Of a DNA stretch of 64,000 bases, positions 7,917-15,923 are shown one piece after another. Each line of letters opens with the position of its first letter. The stretch's first letter is position 1. The position numbers were made by a program, and so were the translations under genes. The notes beneath the pieces were generated by a model, which did no database searches, was not told where the DNA came from, and saw only the letters and a program-made list of their open reading frames with translations. This DNA is from Clostridiales bacterium (GTDB taxonomy: Bacteria; Bacillota; Clostridia; Oscillospirales; Oscillospiraceae): NCBI GenBank assembly GCA_029008095.1, contig JAQXJB010000052.1, forward strand, positions 1 to 64,000. The letters run 5' to 3'.

Positions 7917-8852
7917 ATGAAGCCGAAAATTTACATCGACGGCAAAGAAGGAACCACCGGACTGAAAATATTTTCCCGTCTTGAGGGCAGGGATGACATA
8001 GAGCTGCTTCTCATTGACAAAGCGCTTCGCAAGGATACCGCAGAGCGTAAGCGCCTGATGAACGAGGCCGACATTGTGTTTTTCTGCCTGCCGGATGCGG
8101 CCGCCATTGAGGCCGCGGCCTTGGTGGAGAACCCAAACACCCGTATCATTGATGCTTCCACGGCTCACAGAACTGATCCCGCATGGGATTACGGTTTCCC
8201 GGAGCTTTCATCCGAGTTCAGAGAACGTATCATCACGTCCAGAAGAGTTGCCAATCCGGGCTGTCACGCTTCCGGATTTATATCCATCGTTTACCCTCTT
8301 GTGAAAAGCGGTGTTCTCCCCTCTGATTACCCCCTCACCTGCTATTCGCTCACCGGCTATTCCGGCGGCGGAAAGAAGCTGATTGCGGAATATGAGGACG
8401 TGAACCGTGATCCCCGCCATGAATCCCACCGAATATACGGTCTTAACCTTACTCACAAGCATCTGCCTGAGATGAAAGCGGTTTGCGGGCTGACGAGGAC
8501 TCCGTTATTCATGCCCGTCCTCGGCGACTTTCACGCGGGAATGGCAACGACCATAATGCTGCATAATTCCCTGCTCCCCGGAAAGCCCAAGGCTCAGGAT
8601 ATACATAAGCTGCTCAGAGAGCATTACTCCGGGCAGCACTTCGTCAGCGTTGCCGAATTCGGCGGCGACGAGCCTGTTATCTACGCTTCCACACTTACAG
8701 GTACAAATAAAATGAAGCTTACCGTATGCGGAACCGATGAACTCACCTCCATAACCTCCGAGTTCGATAATCTCGGCAAGGGAGCTTCAGGCGCTGCGGT
8801 ACAGAATATGAATATCATGCTCGGCTTTGAAGAAAGCCGTGGCTTGGAATAG
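7917..8852 (+). CDS. argC: N-acetyl-gamma-glutamyl-phosphate reductase (short type)
   Basis: Reduces N-acetylglutamyl phosphate with NADPH to the semialdehyde, the third step of ornithine synthesis. The 311-residue protein is the shorter type 2 form, not the roughly 345-residue form. It has the start YIDGKEGTTGLKI, where the usual GA-S/T-GYTG loop is GKEGTTG, and the catalytic Cys116 in NPGCHASGF. The glycine loop and catalytic region are complete. It lies between argH and argJ with short gaps of 9 and 12 bases, in the same operon. The stop is TAG, which matters for judging the amber codon at 58391. Confidence 0.95.
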   Translation: MKPKIYIDGKEGTTGLKIFSRLEGRDDIELLLIDKALRKDTAERKRLMNEADIVFFCLPDAAAIEAAALVENPNTRIIDASTAHRTDPAWDYGFPELSSEFRERIITSRRVANPGCHASGFISIVYPLVKSGVLPSDYPLTCYSLTGYSGGGKKLIAEYEDVNRDPRHESHRIYGLNLTHKHLPEMKAVCGLTRTPLFMPVLGDFHAGMATTIMLHNSLLPGKPKAQDIHKLLREHYSGQHFVSVAEFGGDEPVIYASTLTGTNKMKLTVCGTDELTSITSEFDNLGKGASGAAVQNMNIMLGFEESRGLE

Positions 8853-8864
8853 GGAGAAATTATT

Positions 8865-10085
8865 ATGAAGTACATAGCCGGAGGTGTTTGCGCTGCGAAG
8901 GGCTTTAAGGCAGCCGGTGTATTCTGCGGCGTAAAGGCAAACTCCTCACCCTCAAAGAAGGATCTTGCTCTTATATATTCTGAAATTCCCTGCGCTGCCG
9001 CAGGTATTTTTACCAAAAATCAGGTCAAGGCAGCTCCCGTTCTTCTGGACATGGAGCTATTGAAGAACGGAAACGCTCAGGCGATCGTTGCCAACAGCAA
9101 GAACGCCAACGCCTGCGCGCCTGAGGGCATGGAAAACGCCAGACGCATGTGCCAGGCCGCGGCTGCCTCTCTGAATATCCCCGCGGAAAATGTAATGGTA
9201 TCCTCTACCGGCGTTATCGGTCAGCGTCTTAACATTGAGGCGATTGAGAAAGGTATTCCTATGGCGGCGGCTGAGCTCAGCTCTGACGGCTCTGACGCGG
9301 CGGCTCACGCTATCATGACCACTGATACCGTCAAAAAAGAGTTTGCCTGCGAGCTGGATATCGGCGGCCATACCGTCCACATTGGCGGCATTGCCAAAGG
9401 CAGCGGTATGATACACCCCAATATGGGAACCATGCTTTGCTATATCACCACTGACTGCGCCATTTCCTCCGCCATGCTCAAAAAAGCTCTGCTGGCAGCC
9501 AACAGCGTCAGCTTCAACCGCATCAGTGTTGACGGCGACACTTCTACCAACGATTCCTGCATCGTGCTGGCAAACGGACTTGCCGGCAATACCGAGATAA
9601 CTGCCGAGGGCGATGACTACACAGCATTTCTTGAGGCTTTTACCGCCATCTGCACCAATCTTGCCCGCTCTATGGCCGCTGACGGCGAGGGTGCGAAGCA
9701 TCTCATCACCTGTAAGGTCAACGGTGCAAAAAGCATTGAGCAGGCAGAAACTATAGGCAAGAGTGTGATCGGCTCCGCGCTTACCAAGTCCGCCATATTT
9801 GGCTGCGACGCCAACTGGGGACGTGTGCTGGCCGCTATGGGTTACTCCGGCGAAACCTTCGACCCGGAGGCGGTAGACGTTTCCTTTGCCTCCGAGGCGG
9901 GCAGCGTAAAGGTATGCGAGAATGGCCGCGGCCTTGATTTTGATGAAGAGCTGGCAAAAAAGATACTCAGTGAAAAGGAAGTTATCATAGACATCCTTAT
10001 GGCTGAGGGCAAATGCGAGGCCACCTGCTGGGGCTGTGACCTCACCTATGATTACGTTCGCATAAACGGCGACTACCGCACCTGA
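8865..10085 (+). CDS. argJ: Bifunctional glutamate N-acetyltransferase / ornithine acetyltransferase
   Basis: Moves the acetyl group from N-acetylornithine to glutamate, which recycles acetyl groups, and may also make N-acetylglutamate from acetyl-CoA. The 406-residue precursor is self-cleaved before a Thr. The site is in GMIHPNMGTML, with Thr189 as the nucleophile after Gly188 (Ala or Gly is usual here). The IVANSKNANACAPEG segment and the C-terminal YVRINGDYRT end are typical. Bifunctional activity cannot be told from sequence alone. No separate argA or argE is seen in the window, so the cyclic pathway is likely. Confidence 0.97.
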   Translation: MKYIAGGVCAAKGFKAAGVFCGVKANSSPSKKDLALIYSEIPCAAAGIFTKNQVKAAPVLLDMELLKNGNAQAIVANSKNANACAPEGMENARRMCQAAAASLNIPAENVMVSSTGVIGQRLNIEAIEKGIPMAAAELSSDGSDAAAHAIMTTDTVKKEFACELDIGGHTVHIGGIAKGSGMIHPNMGTMLCYITTDCAISSAMLKKALLAANSVSFNRISVDGDTSTNDSCIVLANGLAGNTEITAEGDDYTAFLEAFTAICTNLARSMAADGEGAKHLITCKVNGAKSIEQAETIGKSVIGSALTKSAIFGCDANWGRVLAAMGYSGETFDPEAVDVSFASEAGSVKVCENGRGLDFDEELAKKILSEKEVIIDILMAEGKCEATCWGCDLTYDYVRINGDYRT

Positions 10086-10102
10086 GAAAGGAAGTTCATG
10101 AT

Positions 10103-10960
10103 ATGTCTACCCTTGACAGAGCCAAAATTCTGGCTGAAGCGCTTCCCTATATTCAGAAATATTACAACAAGACGATTGTTATAAAGTACGGCGGCAACGC
10201 CATGATAAATCAGGAGCTTTTCGAGGCCGTTATGGAGGATATAGTTCTCATGTCCTTCGTTGGTATCCGTGTAGTGCTCGTCCACGGCGGCGGCCCCGAA
10301 ATAAATGAAATGCTCAATAAAATCGGCAAGGAATCCAGGTTCATCAACGGCCTGCGTTACACCGACGATGAAACTATGGACATTGTTCAGATGGTACTCT
10401 GCGGCAAGGTCAACAAGAATCTGGTCTCCGCCATTAACCGCACCGGTGGCCGCGCTGTCGGCCTTTGCGGAACCGACGCTTCCCTTTTTCAGGCGGAGAA
10501 AATGATGGAAAACGGCGTAGACTACGGTTATGTGGGAAATATCGTGAAGGTCAACCCCGATATCGTTTCCTACGCACTGGACGGCGGATATATCCCTGTG
10601 GTTTCCAGCGTTGCCCAGGGTACTGACGCTGACGTTACGTATAATATCAACGCTGATACAGCGGCATCCAAGCTTGCTATAGCCCTCAGAGCAGAAAAGC
10701 TCATTCTGCTCACCGACATAGCCGGTCTTATGCGTGACCCCAAGGACGAGTCCACCCTGCTTCCGCTGGTACATCTTGCCGAGATACCCAAGCTCATCAA
10801 GGACGGTGTCGTCAAGGGCGGCATGATTCCCAAGGTCGACTGCTGCGTGGAGGCTGTCCGCCAGGGCGTTGACCGCACCACCATTCTTGACGGCCGTGTT
10901 CCTCATTCCATCCTCATCGAGAGCTTTACCGATGAGGGTATCGGTACGATGATAAAGTAA
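10103..10960 (+). CDS. argB: Acetylglutamate kinase
   Basis: Phosphorylates N-acetylglutamate with ATP, the usual control point for arginine feedback. The 285-residue protein has the amino acid kinase fold. Visible are IKYGGNAM near residue 30, VLVHGGGPEINEML and the C-terminal KGGMIPKVDCCVEAV loop. An N-terminal helix (residues 1-18, LDRAKILAEALPYIQKY) of the kind found in arginine-inhibited hexameric enzymes is present, so feedback inhibition by arginine is likely but inferred. It is 17 bases after argJ and 14 bases before argD. Confidence 0.97.
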   Translation: MSTLDRAKILAEALPYIQKYYNKTIVIKYGGNAMINQELFEAVMEDIVLMSFVGIRVVLVHGGGPEINEMLNKIGKESRFINGLRYTDDETMDIVQMVLCGKVNKNLVSAINRTGGRAVGLCGTDASLFQAEKMMENGVDYGYVGNIVKVNPDIVSYALDGGYIPVVSSVAQGTDADVTYNINADTAASKLAIALRAEKLILLTDIAGLMRDPKDESTLLPLVHLAEIPKLIKDGVVKGGMIPKVDCCVEAVRQGVDRTTILDGRVPHSILIESFTDEGIGTMIK

Positions 10961-10974
10961 AGGAGGGTCATATC

Positions 10975-12162
10975 ATGGCCTCTAAGGATATTATCAATCT
11001 TTTGGATTCTAACGTGATGCCCACCTATTCCCGCTTTCCTGTCGCTTTTGAAAGCGGAAAGGGCGCTACGCTCAAGGATTTTGACGGAAAAGAGTATATC
11101 GATTTTGCCAGCGGTATAGGCGTAAACTCCATTGGCTACGCTGACGAAAAGTGGGTCAGTGCCGTGTCCGAGCAGGCCGGCAGGCTTGCACACGTGTCCA
11201 ACCTGTATTACACCGAGCCCTGCGCCAGACTTGCAAAGGAGCTCAAGAACCGCACCGGAATGTCTCAGGTATTTTTCGCCAATTCCGGCGCTGAATCCAA
11301 CGAGGGCATAATAAAGCTGGCCAGAAAATACAGCTTCGACAAATACGGCGAGGGCCGCAGCAATATCGTCACTCTCATAAACTCCTTCCACGGAAGAACC
11401 GTTACAACCCTCAAGGCAACCGGACAGGAGCGCTTCCATAACTACTTCTTCCCCTTCACCGAGGGCTTCACCTATGCTGTTGCAGGGGATATTGAAAGTG
11501 TCAAGGAAGCAGCCGGCGATAATGCCTGTGCAATTATGATGGAGCTGGTTCAGGGCGAGGGCGGCGTTATGCCCCTTGCTCCCGACTTCGTAAACGCGGT
11601 TCTGAAATTCTGCACCGATAATGACATTCTCCTTCTCATTGATGAGGTACAGACAGGCGTTGGCCGCACCGGCTCCCTCTTCGCTTTCCAGCAGTACGAG
11701 CTGCTGCCCGATGCCGTAAGCTTTGCAAAGGGCATTGGCGGCGGTCTGCCGCTGGGCGGCTTTATGGTAAACGAAAAATGCAAAAATGTGCTTGGCCCCG
11801 GAACTCACGCCACCACCTTTGGCGGCAATCCCATTTGCTGTGCAGGCGCTTTGGTCGTTCTTGACACCCTGGACAATGACTTTCTCAAGGATGTTGTTTC
11901 CAAGGGCGAATATTTCCGCAGGAGTATATCGGCTATAAACAGCAAGTATATTACCGATGTTCGCGGCCTGGGCATGATGATAGGCGTTGAGATAAACGGC
12001 GTATCCCATTCCGAGCTTGTAAAGAAAATGCTGGAAGAGGGCGTTGTCTGCCTCACTGCAGGCTCCAACGTTATTCGCCTGCTCCCGCCGCTCACAATCA
12101 GCTACGAAGAAATCGGCAAAGGCCTTGCAATATTCAAAAAAGTTATGGAGGAAGCTCAGTGA
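10975..12162 (+). CDS. argD: Acetylornithine aminotransferase
   Basis: Class III PLP aminotransferase that makes N-acetylornithine from the semialdehyde and glutamate. The 395-residue protein has YIDFASGIGVNS, FFANSGAESNEG, the cofactor Asp in LLIDEVQTGVGR (about 221-231) and the PLP Lys252 in FAKGIGGGLPLGG. The size is normal and no domain is missing. A strong AGGAGG ribosome site precedes ATG. Its TGA overlaps the GTG start of argF by four bases, so the two are probably translationally coupled. Confidence 0.96.
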   Translation: MASKDIINLLDSNVMPTYSRFPVAFESGKGATLKDFDGKEYIDFASGIGVNSIGYADEKWVSAVSEQAGRLAHVSNLYYTEPCARLAKELKNRTGMSQVFFANSGAESNEGIIKLARKYSFDKYGEGRSNIVTLINSFHGRTVTTLKATGQERFHNYFFPFTEGFTYAVAGDIESVKEAAGDNACAIMMELVQGEGGVMPLAPDFVNAVLKFCTDNDILLLIDEVQTGVGRTGSLFAFQQYELLPDAVSFAKGIGGGLPLGGFMVNEKCKNVLGPGTHATTFGGNPICCAGALVVLDTLDNDFLKDVVSKGEYFRRSISAINSKYITDVRGLGMMIGVEINGVSHSELVKKMLEEGVVCLTAGSNVIRLLPPLTISYEEIGKGLAIFKKVMEEAQ

Positions 12163-13079
12163 AAAATCAGGATCTGCTCAAACTGCTTGACCTCAGCAGC
12201 GAAGAAATAAACGAAATACTTGACCTTGCCGACCAGCTCAAATATGACCTGAAGCACGGTATAAAGCACGAATACCTTGCTGGAAAGACTCTGGCGATGA
12301 TATTCGAAAAGAATTCCACCCGCACCAGAGTTTCCTTTGAGACCGGCATCTATCAGCTCGGAGGTCAGGGTATATTCCTCTCCAGCTCCGAGAGCCAGCT
12401 TGGACGCGGCGAGCCCATCAAGGACACCGCACGTGTGCTCTCCCGCTATTGCCACGGCATTATGATCCGTACCTTTGAGCAGTCCAAGGTTGAGGAGCTT
12501 GCCGAGTACGCATCTATTCCCGTAATCAACGGTCTTACCGACTTTGCGCATCCCTGCCAGGTGCTGGCCGACCTGATGACTATCCGTGAGCATTATTCCA
12601 CTCTTGAGGGTCTGAAGGCTGTTTACATCGGGGATGGCAACAATATGGCCAACTCCATCATCGTAGGCTGCCTGAAATCCGGCATGGACGTTGCCGTTGG
12701 CTGCCCTGATGCGTATCGCCCCGACCCGCAGGTCATCGACTTTGCCGCATCCGTCCCCGGCCATTCTCTGACTATAACCAGCGACATTTTTGAGGCCGCC
12801 AGGGACGCCGACGTTATCTTCACAGACGTATGGGCCAGCATGGGTCAGGAGAGCGAGAAAGAGAAGCGTATGCGCGACTTCGCCGGCTACTGTGTAGACG
12901 AGAAGCTCATGGCTGTCGCCAAGCCCGGCTGCATGGTCATGCACTGTCTCCCCGCTCATCGCGGCGAGGAGATTTCCGAGGGCGTATTTGAGAGCCACGC
13001 GGGCGAAATATTCGAAGAGGCCGAGAACCGTCTCCACGCTCAGAAAGCCGTTATGGTTCTGCTGATGAAGGATAAATAA
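12159..13079 (+). CDS. argF: Ornithine carbamoyltransferase
   Basis: Makes citrulline from ornithine and carbamoyl phosphate. The 306-residue protein has the carbamoyl phosphate motif STRTR (53-57), DFAHPCQVLAD for ornithine/carbamoyl phosphate binding and the HCLPAHRG signature near residue 264. The start is GTG in GTGA overlapping the argD stop. It is the last gene of the operon and is followed by a clean terminator. No carAB is seen nearby, so carbamoyl phosphate must come from genes elsewhere. An arginine-deiminase role is unlikely because arcA and arcC are absent and the gene sits at the end of a biosynthetic operon. Confidence 0.97.
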   Translation: MKNQDLLKLLDLSSEEINEILDLADQLKYDLKHGIKHEYLAGKTLAMIFEKNSTRTRVSFETGIYQLGGQGIFLSSSESQLGRGEPIKDTARVLSRYCHGIMIRTFEQSKVEELAEYASIPVINGLTDFAHPCQVLADLMTIREHYSTLEGLKAVYIGDGNNMANSIIVGCLKSGMDVAVGCPDAYRPDPQVIDFAASVPGHSLTITSDIFEAARDADVIFTDVWASMGQESEKEKRMRDFAGYCVDEKLMAVAKPGCMVMHCLPAHRGEEISEGVFESHAGEIFEEAENRLHAQKAVMVLLMKDK

Positions 13080-13100
13080 ATGTTCTGATATATAAAAACC

Positions 13101-13127
13101 GCCGTGCGACTTTGCACGGCGTTTTTT
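13101..13127 (+). terminator. Terminator after argF
   Basis: GCCGTGC at 13101-13107 pairs with GCACGGC at 13114-13120 around a short loop, followed by GTTTTTT, a classical intrinsic terminator. Confidence 0.85.
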
Positions 13128-13191
13128 ATATATACTGCTTCTCTGATTTTTCAGTAAATAAGCATAAACGTGCGGAAAACTCAAGTATCTC

Positions 13192-13575
13192 CTATACTTT
13201 CTTCCGCCTTCCATTCTGGTCAAATGTCTTTTTCAACGCATATTCCGTTGGAATGAAGCTCGCACACAGCGGAACAAGTTGAACACAACACACTATTCCT
13301 CCAACAATTCCAACAGTCTGGATATCTTTGCCTAAAACAGCCAACAGAGGTATGATCGAAAGCGGAAACAAGACCAATCCAAGTACAAACCATATCTTTC
13401 CACAATATTTGTGTGCAAACTCCCATGTGTCCTTGTTTTTCATTGACATTTTTGTTCTGTATCCAAATACATAGTTGATGTTTTGGGGTGTCTTATTTGT
13501 GAACAGCTTTCCAAATCCAATCATCGTAAGAGGAATCAACAAATCCATAATCAACATAAAAATCCAAAATCCCAT
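13192..13575 (-). CDS. SdpI-like integral membrane protein
   Basis: A 127-residue membrane protein with helices near residues 5-25, 65-88 and 88-108. The segment VFGYRTKMSMKNKDTWEFAH is the conserved signature of the SdpI family (the NxxxGYRTxxSxxNxxTW pattern), which in Bacillus gives immunity to the SdpC toxin and signals to SdpR. Here no SdpC-like toxin or SdpR is adjacent, so an immunity role is not supported. AAGGGGG precedes the ATG. It lies 36 bases downstream of the phosphoesterase gene and may share its transcript. Confidence 0.8.
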   Translation of the reverse strand: MGFWIFMLIMDLLIPLTMIGFGKLFTNKTPQNINYVFGYRTKMSMKNKDTWEFAHKYCGKIWFVLGLVLFPLSIIPLLAVLGKDIQTVGIVGGIVCCVQLVPLCASFIPTEYALKKTFDQNGRRKKV

Positions 13576-13611
13576 ATTACTATCCCCCTTTATCCGAATA
13601 GAGCATAAGGG

Positions 13612-14088
13612 TTAATTGGAAGCAACATAAACTATCTCCAGTTCTGTCTTTTCTTTATCGATGGTGATTACGCCATAGCTCGGGTGTACTCCCCTGCCTA
13701 TCGAGCCCGGGTTCATTATTTCCATGCCGAGACCGGTATCACGGTACGGGATATGGGTATGCCCGAAAAGGAGAATATCGGCATCGGCCTCCATAGCAGC
13801 ATAACAAATGCGGGTATATCCACTCTTTACATTATAGACATGGCCGTGGGCGGCAAAGATGGACTTCCCTTCTATATTCAGCCGCAGCAGCTCCGGGACT
13901 GCCGAGCGGTAATCGCAGTTACCGCGCACATTTGCTATCTGCATATCAGGAAAACGTTGGCGCAGCTCGTCGCAGTCAGACACGTAGTCGCCAAGATGTA
14001 TAACAAGGTCGGGCGCTCCGGCCATAATAATTCCGGTCATGTCCTCCACATCACCGTGGGAATCTGAAAACACAAATATTTTGGTCAT
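13612..14088 (-). CDS. YfcE/MJ0936-family metallophosphoesterase
   Basis: A 158-residue cytosolic phosphodiesterase of the small calcineurin-like class. The five metal-binding blocks are all visible: FSDSHGD (residues 7-13), HLGDYVSD, VRGNCD, AAHGH and FGHTHIP. The in vivo substrate is unknown, and members hydrolyse bis-pNPP and 2',3'-cyclic or other phosphodiesters in vitro. The start ATG has AGGAGGTTAC upstream. It is divergent from the unknown three-gene cluster starting at 14143, with 54 bases between start codons, so the two promoters must be tightly packed there. Confidence 0.88.
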   Translation of the reverse strand: MTKIFVFSDSHGDVEDMTGIIMAGAPDLVIHLGDYVSDCDELRQRFPDMQIANVRGNCDYRSAVPELLRLNIEGKSIFAAHGHVYNVKSGYTRICYAAMEADADILLFGHTHIPYRDTGLGMEIMNPGSIGRGVHPSYGVITIDKEKTELEIVYVASN

Positions 14089-14142
14089 AAAGTAACCTCC
14101 CGCCGTATATTGAATATAATGAGGTTGAATGGAGGGATCACC

Positions 14143-14406
14143 ATGCCAACCGATTATGAAAAGCTTGCATCCGACCTTCTCGCCGGGAAAACAAATCCCG
14201 CGCTGAGTGGCAAAAGCGACGCACTGAAGAGCCTTGCCGAAACTCAGGACGCTCAGAAAATCAAGAAGATGCTTGGGAATGGCGACACCGTGAAGAAAGC
14301 GATGGAAAGCGGCGACACTGCCGCATTGGAAAGCATCGTAAAGAATGTATTGAGCACCAAGGAGGGTGCGCGGCTCGCTGAAGAGCTCGCCAAGATGTTC
14401 AAATAA
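14143..14406 (+). CDS. Unknown small protein (first of three-gene cluster)
   Basis: An 87-residue soluble, mostly helical protein starting MPTDYEKLASDLL. Its sequence is rich in Ala, Lys, Gly and Asp and has repeated helix-like blocks such as NGDTVKKAMESGD. No known motif, signal or membrane segment is seen. The ATG at 14143 has GGAGGG at 14131-14136 and is preferred over an upstream TTG. It is followed after 20 bases by a second unknown gene, which itself overlaps a third. The three share an operon, probably with one function. I do not recognise the family. Confidence 0.7.
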   Translation: MPTDYEKLASDLLAGKTNPALSGKSDALKSLAETQDAQKIKKMLGNGDTVKKAMESGDTAALESIVKNVLSTKEGARLAEELAKMFK

Positions 14407-14426
14407 GATTTATCGGAGGTGCTGTT

Positions 14427-14783
14427 ATGGACGATCTTCAAAGCAAAATAAGCGCCATATTCTCGTCCCCGGAAAGTATGGCGCAAATCCGAAACCTTGC
14501 TCAAAGCCTTGCAGGAGGCGGAAATGACCAGTCTGACGCTTCGCCTGTGCAGCAGCAATCCTCCGAACCGCCGATGTCGATGGATCCCCGGATAATGCAG
14601 GTAATGACCAGGGCTATGGGTGAGTTTTCAAAGCCCAGCGAAGCCGCCGCTTTGCTGGGCGCGCTTAAACCCTATCTCAAACCCGACCGAATAAATAAGG
14701 TGGACAAAGCGCTGAACATAGCGAAGCTGGCAAAGATAGCAAAAACGATAATACCCGAGTTTGGAGGCGATAATCGTGTATAA
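14427..14783 (+). CDS. Unknown small protein (second of three-gene cluster)
   Basis: A 118-residue soluble protein with a Gly/Ser/Gln-rich central segment (about residues 30-50) and a basic helical C-terminal half containing ALKPYLKPDRINKVDKALN and IAKLAKIAKTIIPEF. It starts MDDLQSKISAIFSS after GGAGGTGCTG. No enzyme motif is visible. The last eight bases overlap the GTG start of the next gene, so translation is likely coupled. The amphipathic C-terminal region could bind protein or membrane; this is inference only. Confidence 0.7.
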   Translation: MDDLQSKISAIFSSPESMAQIRNLAQSLAGGGNDQSDASPVQQQSSEPPMSMDPRIMQVMTRAMGEFSKPSEAAALLGALKPYLKPDRINKVDKALNIAKLAKIAKTIIPEFGGDNRV

Positions 14784-15126
14784 CAGGTATATTGGCAACA
14801 CCGGTAAATTCTATCGAATTGACGACGACAACCTGCCGGCTCGGGATGCGCGCCAATTCCCGGCTCAGCAGCCGGAGCAAAGACCTGATACACACGCTCC
14901 CGCCTCTCCGCGGCACACTCCGCAATCCCAAGGCTCTTTCCCGTTTTCTTTATCGCAGCAGGATCTTATCGGAGGTCTGAAGGGTCTTGTAAGTAATTTT
15001 CTGCCGGAAGGGATGGATATTGGCGATCTGCTGCTGATACTCGTTCTGCTGCTACTGTATCTCGAAAAAGAGGACGAAGAGATATTAATAATACTCTCCG
15101 TCCTTCTGTTCATGGGATTTAAATAG
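14776..15126 (+). CDS. Unknown membrane-associated small protein (third of three-gene cluster)
   Basis: A 116-residue protein from GTG at 14776 (GGAGGCG at 14762-14768 supports this start over TTG 14761). It has a YNRYIGNTGKFYR beginning, a Pro/Gln/Ser/His-rich linker (about residues 20-55), and a C-terminal hydrophobic run ending LLLILVLLLLYLEKEDEE and ILIILSVLLFMGF. The tail has two hydrophobic segments broken by an acidic patch, so it probably inserts in the membrane. It ends only 2 bases from the stop of the converging gene. I do not recognise the family. Tail-anchored small proteins of this type are common in spore or envelope clusters, which is only a hint. Confidence 0.7.
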   Translation: MYNRYIGNTGKFYRIDDDNLPARDARQFPAQQPEQRPDTHAPASPRHTPQSQGSFPFSLSQQDLIGGLKGLVSNFLPEGMDIGDLLLILVLLLLYLEKEDEEILIILSVLLFMGFK

Positions 15127-15128
15127 CG

Positions 15129-15899
15129 TCAGGAAACAAGTTTGCCGTTCGGTAGGGTAAAATAATCGTCATTTGGGGCAGAAAGCATGGCATCACTGCT
15201 GTTCATGCGGTAGATGAGCGTTTCGCCGTCATATATCTCGTTTTTCAGCAGAAGGCCGGTATCCGGGTAAATATAATACTCGCTCCGATAGCCCAGTTCC
15301 CCCACCTCCGCGTTCACATATACGCAGTAAATTCCGTCCACCTCAACATATGCGGTCTCCAGAATAGAGCTTGTGTCAAGCTCCATAAGAGTTTTATAGG
15401 AGCCGGACATTTGGACCGCATCCGCTATGCGTTCCTCATCCAGAGCCGAGCCACGCCGTCCATGATAGTATTCACGCTCATCAATATACCAGATATAATA
15501 TTCATCATCGTTGAAAATACAGCGCTTCATATAGGAGTCATTCAGCAGCGAAACGCTGAATACGTTATCCTTCACATAAACGGCGACGTTAAAATTGGCG
15601 CTTCCGCCTTCCCAAAAGCTCTCCACCGTATAGTGGCAGGAATAGCTTTTGGGCTTTTCTATTATTTCAAGGATATACTGTACGGTCTCGGGCCTGAGCT
15701 CAGCATATGTCAGAGAATTCAGTTCTCCAATGCCGTCTACGTCAAATCCGGCATTCGAAGAGACTCCGGCGGTCTGCGCCGGAAGGTGCACCTCAGCGGT
15801 ATCTGTGGACATATTGAGGTATATCAGTACAATTATGACAGCGGCAATCAGACAAACCGCAGATATCACCGAGAACCTTATAAATCTGCCGCGTTCCAT
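15129..15899 (-). CDS. Unknown protein with N-terminal membrane anchor
   Basis: A 256-residue protein that starts MERGRFIRFSVISAVCL, with a membrane helix at about residues 9-30 and the rest outside. The outer part is a beta-rich domain with repeated Tyr-rich strands, such as FNDDEYYIWYIDEREYY and SEYYIYPDTGLLLKNE, which recalls the LolA/RseB-type fold, but the resemblance is weak. The ATG at 15899 is chosen because GGGAGG lies 5-6 bases before it; a TTG further upstream is poorer. It is downstream of the WecA-WecB fusion with a 24-base gap and is probably co-transcribed with it. Confidence 0.65.
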   Translation of the reverse strand: MERGRFIRFSVISAVCLIAAVIIVLIYLNMSTDTAEVHLPAQTAGVSSNAGFDVDGIGELNSLTYAELRPETVQYILEIIEKPKSYSCHYTVESFWEGGSANFNVAVYVKDNVFSVSLLNDSYMKRCIFNDDEYYIWYIDEREYYHGRRGSALDEERIADAVQMSGSYKTLMELDTSSILETAYVEVDGIYCVYVNAEVGELGYRSEYYIYPDTGLLLKNEIYDGETLIYRMNSSDAMLSAPNDDYFTLPNGKLVS

Positions 15900-15923
15900 A
15901 ACTACCTCCCGTCTCAAAAAGGC

